This document shows, in pieces, positions 22,801 through 30,634 of a stretch of 64,000 nt of DNA (the first letter of the stretch is position 1; each line of letters opens with the position of its first letter). Origin of the DNA: Chara braunii (lineage: Eukaryota > Streptophyta > Charophyceae > Charales > Characeae); NCBI GenBank assembly GCA_003427395.1, contig BFEA01000490.1, forward strand, positions 654,753 to 718,752, given 5' to 3'. The notes under the pieces were generated by a model. The model was not told the DNA's origin, did no database searches, and saw nothing but the letters and a program-made list of their open reading frames with translations. The position numbers and the translations under genes are program-made.

Positions 22801-24406
22801 GGATTATTTGCGAAACGACCCGTTCTTGCCCACTCTCATCAAAACATGGCGGGGCCTCCCTCTACCAGACAAAACCTCACCCGACAGATGGGAGGAAGTG
22901 GCAAGGCAACCCCTCTTTGGCAACAGGTGGATAGTGGACTCAAGAGGACAAACTCTCCATTGCATGGACTCCCCCTGGCAAGGATGGATTCGGCGAGGGG
23001 TAATGAGAGTAAAGGACATCTGGGACATAGAGACAAAGGATTGGATCAGCCTCGACAAACTCAGACAAAAACTGAGGTCTTGTCACCGGCCACACAAAAC
23101 CCTGGAGGCGATCGTGGAAAAGATCCCCCTGGCCTGGTGGAGGATCCTCCACAAAGGCCCAACCCTACAAAAGAGCGACTGGGTGGCAGTGACAGGGCGA
23201 CAAGGAGAAGTGGGCAGGGTGGTCAGCCGTCTCCCGGGAGGCAGCGTGGAAGTATCACTCTTCCAAGTGGGACGGGCCAGCATAATCTCAATGTGTGCTC
23301 CGACAAAAACCGTAGAGTGTCAGACAGAAGAACTTTTCAGAATAAGGGTCCTTGAGGAGAACGAACAACGCATAGCCTTCCTCCCCGGCTCCCCGATCCA
23401 ACACCTGGCCTTGGATCCGCTAGAGTGGACATGGACAACCTGCTGGGGGAAAGGCAGGAGCAGCACCAGGACACTACATGGTCTAATGGTCAGATCCACC
23501 TATAGGTTGCTCAGACCAACGATAAATCTTAGACAACAGATGGCAGAACGTTGGAGGCACCACTTGAATGTCAATGCAGACGCTCTAAGACCAATCAAGT
23601 GGTTCAAGATGGCCAAAGACAAACCGGCTAAAATTGCTTCCCTTCAATGGCAACTGGAACACCGCTGTCTGCCCACAAACAACTGGCTGATAGATCAAAC
23701 CTCCTTGGAACAGAGAGGCCTCGCCCTCCCATGGTGCAAACTATGCATCAACTCGTTCCCCACCAGAAAGCGCCCCGAGACAATCGAACACATCTTCCTG
23801 CAATGCCCGGGGGCGCTCTGGCTGTGGAGGTGGTGGGACCGAATCTGGGGGCAGCTGGAAACATCAGCCCCGTGGCCCTGGGGCTGGCAGGCAATCCTGT
23901 TCGAAAACTGGCCGGAAGACCACTCAGACCAGCTAGATGACTTTACCGCCAACATGCTCAAAGTAGGGCGGAGGGCGGTACTCTGGGCGCTCTGGCGACG
24001 GCGTTGCACCTTCGAACTGGAGGGTGCCAGATTGGAAGGGCCTGATTTTACGGAAAGCATACAGCGCCAGGTTCAAACAGAAATCACCGCGGTGTGGGAA
24101 GGGGTAAAAACCCGAATCAGAAGTCTGGACAGAACACAAGATATTCTGCTTAAAATTAAGGAATTCAGTAAAAACTGGCTCGGGGGACCTGATGCGGGGA
24201 GGATAGGGAAGGTTGAATGGAAAGGGGCACCCCCGGCACCGGGGCCAGACCAAGGGAGTAGAGAACTCGTAAGGGATTACTGTCTTACATTCAAAGACTG
24301 GACTAAGGTGGATGAGGCTATCCCCCTGAAACCTTCCGAGGACTTCCCCGAACTTTCCCCCCCCCCCTCTAACTGCCTGGTCGAAAAGCAGTGGTATGGA
24401 GGATGA
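19818..24406 (+). pseudogene. LINE-A ORF2: APE endonuclease, RT, zf-RVT
   Basis: ORF2 starts at ATG 19818, 47 bp after ORF1 ends. Endonuclease motifs are LNMNGL, ICLQETH, GGVAIW, VYAPN, VGDFNAAPDRW, STIDLILIS and LDHAM. RT motifs are YRPITLLTVVYKM, QTGFIQGRNIQDNIL, FVDFEKAYDHVDW (motif A), RQGDPIAPFLF (B) and SLFADDLTLM (C, catalytic Asp pair). The C-terminus has a zf-RVT-like CKLC...HIFLQC (CX2C/HX4C) near 23730-23805. Breaks: TAG 20247, TAA 20262, TGA 20457, a frameshift near 21285, TGA 22334 and TGA 22523. LINE-B has Arg at the 20457 position and Trp at the 22523 position, so these are nonsense mutations. The protein would nick DNA and reverse-transcribe the element RNA. Clade is L1-like by motifs only. 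Confidence 0.88.
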
Positions 24407-24908
24407 GTGCTAGACAGGTAAGAAGGGGCCGGATGCAAGGTGAAGCAGTCAGCAGGCGGGAGGGGGAGCAAGCAGATGGGATCAGCCCCAGTCAGTAGGC
24501 GGGAGGGAGAGCAAGCAGCCGGGGACAGTCTCAGCCTTCCTCTTCTCCACGGGAACAGCCGGCAGTGGGGTAATCAGACGGGTGTAGGGGCAGATAGCTG
24601 GAGACAGTAGCAGTCTTTAAAGTCCCAATCTGGCGCCCTCCCATGGGAGGGTGAAGAGATACAACGGCAGCATCAGTTCTCCAAGTACACACGGCTCGAC
24701 TGGCAGACAACTCACAGATGCTCTGGCTTTGCACATAAGCCTGCTCAGTCAATCCCCTGATTTGGCAGGGCAATCAATGCTGGCAGGAACCACGACTGCG
24801 CGCACATAGCCAGGATATTCCAAAGCATGTCTTTCAAGTGTAATGGGACGCTGGACCCGATTTCCAGCAGGTGATGCTCCCCACCAATAGATGGAGCCTC
24901 TCCTCAGG
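24407..24908 (+). other. LINE-A 3' UTR and hairpin tail
   Basis: A GGCGGGAGGG repeat (about 24456-24510) is followed by CTCAGTCAATCCCCTGA...CAGGGCAATCAATGCTGGCAGG (24747-24784 region), shared with LINE-B (59561-59603) and the fragment at 60864. The conserved tail is at 24845-24897: GCTGGA/TCCAGC and GCTCC/GGAGC hairpins. The expected poly(A) is not directly attached, because an adapter sequence interrupts here. Confidence 0.75.
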
Positions 24909-24946
24909 CTGTCTCTTATACACATCTAGATGTGTATAAGAGACAG
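24909..24946. other. Nextera mate-pair junction adapter (artefact)
   Basis: A perfect 19-base transposon mosaic end, CTGTCTCTTATACACATCT, is followed by its exact reverse complement. This is the circularisation junction of Nextera mate-pair libraries, not genomic DNA, so the join between LINE-A and the following R3 sequence is untrustworthy. Confidence 0.97.
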
Positions 24947-25690
24947 GGTGTAACCTGAGTTATGAAAAAAAAAAAGGCCTGGTAGAGAGATCTAGGGAAC
25001 TGTCGAGGGTGGAAGGCAGTCCNGTGGCTAACAGCGAGCTGCTACNAAGACGATGCGGGTCGGAGCTGGGGTGGGTCATGCCGCCCTGTAACCCGGCGGT
25101 TGGGGGCGTGAGGCCTGATAGAGCTTGGTATCTAGGATAGGTGGGTTGTTGTAGGCAGGTCGGTTGAATAGCACTGGGGTGACGTGGTTTTGATTATATC
25201 GGCTTCCAAATTATCCTAATTCGTTCTTAATTTTCGCATACAATTTTGTTGTTCTCAGTTGCTTTTGGCGGCCTTGAGAATGCTTTGAGACTGGGTACTT
25301 CTTGCAACCCACTTTAGGCTTCTTTGATGTTGTTATATTCATGGATCTGTGGTTTTTCGATGCCAGAACGACGCTGGCCAGTGTTGGGGGGTTGCCCTGT
25401 AACCTATTGAGAGGAGGAGCGTGAGGCCTGGTAGAGAGATCTGGGGATGCCTTGGGGCAGGCATTCCAAGGGAAAACCAAGGGTTGGTGTCAAGACGACA
25501 CTGACCGGAGTTAGGGTGAGTCGTGTTGCCCTGTAACCTAGCAGGGTGGGGGCATGAGGCCTGGGAGAGCTCGGCAGGGAATAAGACACTTTTGAAGGTT
25601 TTGTTAGGGATTCCAGGGTTCTGAGCAGTCAAAGGACTTATGTGCCTCTCCCTTTTGACCTCATAACTGCTGCTTGAGTAGCCTAGCAAT
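24947..25690 (+). repeat. R3 complex repeat, unit 2, right part
   Basis: After GTGTAACCTGAGTTATG and an A12 run (probably the LINE-A tail), R3 resumes at GGCCTGGTAGAGAGATCT, homologous to 13018 onward. The ~350-bp sub-blocks at 25040-25160, 25360-25450 and 25490-25580 match those in unit 1. Ns at 25023 and 25046. Confidence 0.65.
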
Positions 25691-25796
25691 AGGTCAACAG
25701 TTATCCAAGTCTTCCTTAATTTTCTTGAACTCGTTTAATTGTTCTCAAATTGTTCTTAGCCGAAGCCAGGTAATGGCCCTGGTATTTCAAATGACT

Positions 25797-25895
25797 TGTA
25801 TAATTCTATATGGGACGTTGGGCCCGGTTCCAGTACGTGCTGCTCCCCACGAATAGACCGGAACCGGCCCAGCATCCCATATAGAATTATCATAC
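25797..25895. repeat. Inverted duplication of a LINE-tail start
   Basis: Left arm 25797-25830 (ATAATTCTATATGGGACG, TTGGGCCCGGTTCC) and right arm 25860-25895 are reverse complements, each beginning with the same flank plus the start of the tail core. The result is a foldback of ~34-bp arms. Confidence 0.7.
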
Positions 25896-26076
25896 TTGTG
25901 GCGCACTGGCGCTGTGCGCTGCACGGTGCTCTGCGAGGACCCGAGGTGCGCGCGCACCGGCGCGCGCCGCGCATCTGGGTGCGCAGTGCACGCTGCACTT
26001 GTCTGGTGTGCTGCGTGATTGTGCACAGTGTATATTTCCATGTTCTAGCGGTAGATACATTCGATTTTGCTCATCC

Positions 26077-26164
26077 GTTTTTTTTTGTTTTGTTTTTTTT
26101 TGGGACAAATGCTCCAGTCTATTCGTGGGGAGCAACACGTGCTGGGATCCGGGCCCAGCGTCCC
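26077..26164 (-). mobile_element. LINE-tail copy (minus)
   Basis: Interrupted T tail (26077-26101), GGACAAATGCTCCAGTCTAT TCG and the GGGCCCAGCGTCCC end. Same CGAATAGA subtype as the copy at 2165-2294. Confidence 0.65.
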
Positions 26165-26212
26165 AATCGATGGAAGTACCAGGAGTCCAGCCGCGAGGTT
26201 GGAGACTTCCCT

Positions 26213-26213
<1 letters not shown>

Positions 26214-26271
<58 letters not shown>

Positions 26272-26406
26272 NNNNNNNNNNNNNNNNNNNNNNNNNNNNN
26301 NNNNNNNNNNNNNNNNNNNNNNNNNNNNNNNNNNNNNNNNNNNNNNNNNNNNNNNNNNNNNNNNNNNNNNNNNNNNNNNNNNNNNNNNNNNNNNNNNNNN
26401 NNNNNN
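26214..26406. repeat. (CT)n microsatellite running into a 135-N gap
   Basis: A CT run at 26214-26271 is followed by unknown bases 26272-26406. The assembler evidently stopped in the microsatellite; true length is unknown. Confidence 0.97.
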
Positions 26407-26539
26407 TTTCCCAGCTTATATTGAAATGCAACTTACTTTTGGAAAAAAAAAATGCTGTATCGTGTCCCATCTGTGGAAACGGGACAGCCTTGAGGGAAGT
26501 TGAGGTATCATTATGGATCTGATGTGCCACATGTAATTC

Positions 26540-26620
26540 AGAGTTATTATAATCATCTGATACCAGTGGGATTCAAACTCGGATCTGTGTATCAAGAGTT
26601 ACATGGACGGGTGCACCATT
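26540..26620 (-). repeat. tRNA-like fragment (minus), possible SINE head
   Basis: On the minus strand a B-box-like GAGTTTGAATCCCAC precedes the DNA strand's CTGATACCAG; the A-box region TGCCGCTGAATGGTGC is weak. A real tRNA fold is not supported. Confidence 0.3.
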
Positions 26621-26820
26621 CAGCGGCACACCAGGCTGGATGGGGGCCTTATATTGATCGGGGCATGTGTTTAGAGTGATGATAACAAAAATAGGGGGAA
26701 AGGGGGCCTGTCATGTTGGATGCCCCCCTGTCCGACATGAAAAGGAAAGAAGAAAGATCTTCAAAGGAGATAATGATAATAAAGATGGGAAAGAAACCAA
26801 AAAAAAAAAAAAAAAAAAAG

Positions 26821-27220
26821 TTAGACACTACTGTTATTTGGTCGGGGGTGGGCGTATTTTGAGAATAAATAAATAAATAAATGGTTAGAGGTGGGGGACG
26901 GTGAAAAGGGAGGCGCAGCTCCGTTAAAAAAAAAGAAAAGGACAGAAAAAATGCTCGGTCTTTGCGTTAGCCGGACCCCCACCGGCGGCCCCACCCCATC
27001 CTTGACCACCATGGTTGGGGCGGGCAACATGCATCCCTTCTGATGGCTGAAGGGAGACAGCAAAGCTATGTTCGCAGGGGTCCCCTGTATAAGCCTTAGG
27101 AGCAGTGGTAGGTAGGTAGTGAAGGTGAATTGAAAGAATTTGAAAGATGATGAAAGATTCGAGAAAAGAGTATAGCCTAGTTAAAAAAAAAAAAAAAAAA
27201 AAAAAGGTTGTCTGACTCAT
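26821..27220 (+). mobile_element. 5'-truncated tRNA-SINE copy
   Basis: Matches the body of the SINE at 27224-27775 from TTAGACAC..CTGTTATT.GG onward, including GCCGGACCCCCACCGGCGGCC and CCCCTGTATAAGCCTTAGGA. It ends with an A run (27184-27205) and GTCTGACTC. A separate A run at 26798-26818 lies just before it. Confidence 0.6.
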
Positions 27221-27223
27221 CCA

Positions 27224-27775
27224 GCGGCCTAGCTCAGTTGGTTAGGCGTACAAGTGGCACTCAGAAGGTTGTGGGTTTGAGCCCTTGAACAGCCTGCGGC
27301 GCACTCAGTGCCAACCAGCGGTGATAGTCCGCTTGATACCTCTGATCGGTATTAGTAGGGTGCTTGGCCAACATGGGAGCGAGTGCGAGTGTGAGTGGGC
27401 GGCGTGTGGTGTGTGGGAGAGTGTTGGCCTTAGACACGGCTGTTATTCGGTTGGGGGTGGGGGACGATGAAAAGGGACTCCGAGGTGCAGCTACTGGCAA
27501 AATGCTTGGTCCTTGCGTTGGCCGCACTCCCACCGGCGGCCCCACCCCATCCTTGACGACCATGGTTGGGGCGGGGGGCAACAACATGCATCCCCTCTGA
27601 TGGCTGGAGAGAGACAACAAAGCTATGTTCGCAGGGTTCCCCTGTATAAGCCTTAGGAGCAGTGGTAGGTAGGTAGTGAAGGTGAATTGAAAGAATTTGA
27701 AAGACGATGAAAGATTTGAGAGAAGAATATAGCGTAGTTTTATAAAAAGAACAAAAAAGTTTGTCTGACTCGTTA
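27224..27775 (+). mobile_element. tRNA-derived SINE, most complete copy
   Basis: The 5' end carries an A box, TAGCTCAGTTGGTTAGG (27230-27246), and a B box, GGGTTTGAGCC (27273-27283), at tRNA-like spacing, i.e. an internal RNA polymerase III promoter. It is followed by a ~490-bp body and an A-rich 3' end with TTTGTCTGACTCGTTA. The acceptor 3' half of a tRNA is missing, so it is not a tRNA gene. Confidence 0.7.
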
Positions 27776-28190
27776 CTTTTTGCATTTATGACAGTATACT
27801 CACACTAGGCCATTACAATCGCAGAATCACAAAATCAGTGGCCAGATCAAGTCCTGCCTTTAGAAAGGGATCGATCTGACTGTGCAATTCTGCGATTATG
27901 TTCGCAGGGGTCCCATGTATAAGCCTTAGGAGTAGTGGTCGGTAGCTAGGTAGTGAGGGTGAACTGAAAGAATTTGAAAGCATGATGAAAGATTTGAGAG
28001 AAGAATATAGCGAAGTTTTATAAAAAGAAAAAAAAAGTTTGTCAGACTCATTACTTTTTGCATTTATGACGGTATACTCACACTAGGCAATTATAATCGC
28101 AGAATCGCAAAATCAGTGGCCAGATCAAGTCCTCCCTTTAGAAAGGGCTCTATCTGACTGCGCAATTCTGCGATTATAAGGGGAAGGACG
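27622..28190 (+). repeat. Tandem ~277-bp duplication of the SINE 3' part
   Basis: TATGTTCGCAGGG.TCCC.TGT through the 87-bp hairpin occurs twice in a row (about 27622-27900 and 27899-28190). Each unit ends in a hairpin with TATAATCGCAGAAT / ATTCTGCGATTATA arms (27813-27900 and 28092-28178). Confidence 0.75.
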
Positions 28191-28908
28191 GTAAGACTGC
28201 TTCAGTGGGTGCTACCCTGTCTGAACCTAGGGTCCAGAGTCTCTTGGGGCCTGTAGTAGATTGTCTGGGCCTGGCTTCCGAAGTTCCCGTTCGACAAGGC
28301 TCGTCCGCTTCCGCTTCCACCAAGGCTGGGCAACCTATCAACCCTGGTGCCTATCACTGCTGTTCGGTCCAAGTTGCCTGCCCATTGGTAGGGTAATGGT
28401 CCTGAGTGCTGGTCACCCTGAGGTAGGATAGTGGGATAGGGGGTGCGCTAGGGGTATTGACGCGAGGATGGGATGGGAGGTGGTCTCATACTCCAGGACA
28501 CCCACGGCCCACAGCTCCAGGTGATCACTGTGTGCTCAGTGACTGGCCTCTACAGCACCATGGACTTCAAAAAATAATAATAATAATAAATAAATAAACA
28601 CTCACAAAGCACAGCTAGGGTGTGTGTATGTGCTGACCGTTGGAATCAGATCTGTAAGATGAACCGTGCTAGCACTAGCGCCCTAACGCCGACCGACCAG
28701 CGAGGTCCGGCCGCAGCCAGCTTGACCAGCGTGCTAGAGAGGGAGTCCCTCCAGGCCGCTGGGCCTGTTCACACGCCCGACACGTGGCCTTGGCTTTCAG
28801 CTTGCCACGTGCCACCTGTCGTTTGGTGACGTGGACGCCTCACGAGACGTGATCAGGGGATTGATTGGAGGTTACTGCACAAAAGCGGCGCGGTTCTTTG
28901 AGCGAGCC

Positions 28909-29416
28909 ATGACTACCAAGGAGGAGATTTTGGAGAGGGAGCTACATATTGAAGCAAACGAATGGCTGATTACCTTGGAGAACGGACGCAGATGGCTATA
29001 GGAGATTGTGAGGGACATGTCTTACGGCTGCAAATGGAGCCAGAGGTCAAAGGGGGAGCGATTTCTCTGGCTGGTTGGCTGAAGGAGAAAAGTGAGGACA
29101 TGTTGGAGATCATCTGGGAGCTGGAGGAGGGGCTGGATCCGCGGCTTGACGTCTGCATGGATTGGAGGAGGGCAGATGGCATCATGTCTGTCTGCAAAAC
29201 CCTCTTCAATGACGCGATCTGTATGCTCTTCTGGAAGACCGATTGGAGGGCGTTATTGATCGTGAGGACGCGCACGCGGCAAGAGAGGTAACAGCGTTAA
29301 CATCAAGACCATCAACAACATCAATAAATGGGTGCAACAACAACAACAGCAACAATGCTAACAGCGGCGATAACAAAAACAAAAACAACAGCGGCGAAAA
29401 CATCAACAAGAACAGC

Positions 29417-29462
<46 letters not shown>

Positions 29463-29678
29463 ACAACAATAACAACAATGATAATATCAACAGCAACGAC
29501 GACAACGATGGCAGTGACGACTTCGGAAGCAGCGGGGTTGACAGCGGTGCCCATGCAGATGCGATCATCATCTACATGATGGGGGAGATGCCGCAAGCGG
29601 ACGAAGGGGAGCTTGGGGTTGGTACAGAAAAGGGGTTTGTTATCTCCCCCCCTCTCAACGATAGTGACGACGACGACG

Positions 29679-29748
<70 letters not shown>

Positions 29749-29810
29749 CGTCGACAACGATGACGGTGGTAGCGACGACCAAGGGAGCAGCGGGGTAGGA
29801 AGCGGCATCC
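28909..29810 (+). pseudogene. Asn-rich repeat gene, 5' part, split by a retroelement
   Basis: ATG 28909 opens MTTKEEILERELHIEANEWL but stops after 30 codons. An overlapping frame (28962-29291) carries SLAGWLKEKSEDMLEIIWEL, and a third frame runs from about 29210 (LEGVIDREDAHAAREVTALT) through the AAC tracts to the break. Two frameshifts are needed to join them, so it is a pseudogene or contains sequence errors. The acidic/Asn-rich part has two modules: DDNDGSDDFGSSGVDSGAHA plus IIIYMMGEMPQADEGELGVG, then VDNDDGGSDDQGSSGVGSGI, where the insertion at 29816 cuts it. The rest continues at 35637. Function unknown. G-box-like CCACGTG and TGACGTGG motifs lie at 28780-28835. Confidence 0.45.
29340..29752. 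repeat. Two (AAC)n tracts
   Basis: AAC-rich tracts at about 29336-29485 and 29680-29752 flank the conserved IIIYMMGEM module. On the frame in use they encode poly-Asn with interspersed Asp/Ser. Confidence 0.9.
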
Positions 29811-29815
29811 GGGCA

Positions 29816-30609
29816 GGCAGACAGACTGCGGCAAAACAGCCTGTCGGGAGACACAGTAGCAAGGTAGACGAAAACATGCATACAGAATCAGTACCATAGA
29901 GCCAATGAACAAACTCTACAAAGCTGCATAAAGCACAAAACGTGAGATCAGCTCTCAGAGTTCCACCTTCACAGCACTCAGTGAATACTGCTTCATACCA
30001 CGTATGTCTCAGCTACCATGCCACCATAGCTATATCTCCCGGAAAGCGACAAAGTAGTCCCTTCTACTGGTTTCTTATACACATCTAGATGTGTATAAGA
30101 GACAGCGGCAAGACATATACAATATGGTAAGTTTACCGAAGATATTCGTACATTGTTAAAAGTAAAAAAGAAAAGAAAATACTTCAAAGAAAAATAATTC
30201 AATTAAAATAAAATAAAATCAAAATAAAATTAAAATACAATAAACTCTGTCTCCGCGTCGACGATCTGCCGAAAAACTGACAGCCTTTAGCTATCCTACA
30301 GCCTACCGACCAACAGACGAACCGGGACGGAAAGACAGCAAAAGGAAAAAGAGAAAGAAACGAAAATGAAAATGAATGAGACTTTCGTCACCGTAGGTTC
30401 CGGACGGGGAATATCCCCCGGGTCAAAATGTCCATTCGACAGTTATAGATCACGGTCCGTACTGGCCGCGGTTTGCTACCTGTCGTTCACCCTGTGTGGT
30501 CCCTCCTTCGCATTCATGCCTTTTTTCCTTTTCCCATGCCAGATCATTTGAAAAACGCCGATCAACTCCCATAGTATCTTCTGCGTCGTACCCTTGGCTA
30601 ATTTAGCCA
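29816..30609 (-). repeat. Penelope-like element pseudo-LTR, 3' copy
   Basis: A 794-bp direct repeat of 34829-35620, differing by a few substitutions and one CAGA unit. It begins GGCAGACAGACTGCGGC and ends CCCTTGGCTAATTTAGCCA. A partial Nextera junction sits inside at 30072-30105. Being on the 3' side of the minus-strand coding region, it is the downstream pLTR. Confidence 0.85.
30072..30105. other. Partial Nextera mate-pair junction (artefact)
   Basis: TCTTATACACATCT followed by AGATGTGTATAAGAGACAG. On the minus strand it translates to the well-known contaminant peptide SYTHLDVYK. The seven bases after it differ from those in the other pLTR. Confidence 0.95.
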
Positions 30610-30634
30610 AGGCACCCAGAGAATCCTCCGGGGG

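Noticed and set aside
16273-24406. An alternative genetic code reading stops as sense codons in LINE-A
   Set aside because: All three stop codons occur, the positions comparable with LINE-B show ordinary Trp or Arg codons, and frameshifts are also present. Decay explains it.
24619-24964. 16-bp LINE-A target duplication TGTAAC.TGAGTTATG (14619 and 24949)
   Set aside because: The right copy lies directly behind a mate-pair adapter, and the left is separated from the LINE by R3 sequence, so it is more likely a scaffolding artefact.
27224-27290. Functional tRNA gene
   Set aside because: A and B boxes are present but the 3' half of the T arm and acceptor do not pair; it is a SINE head.
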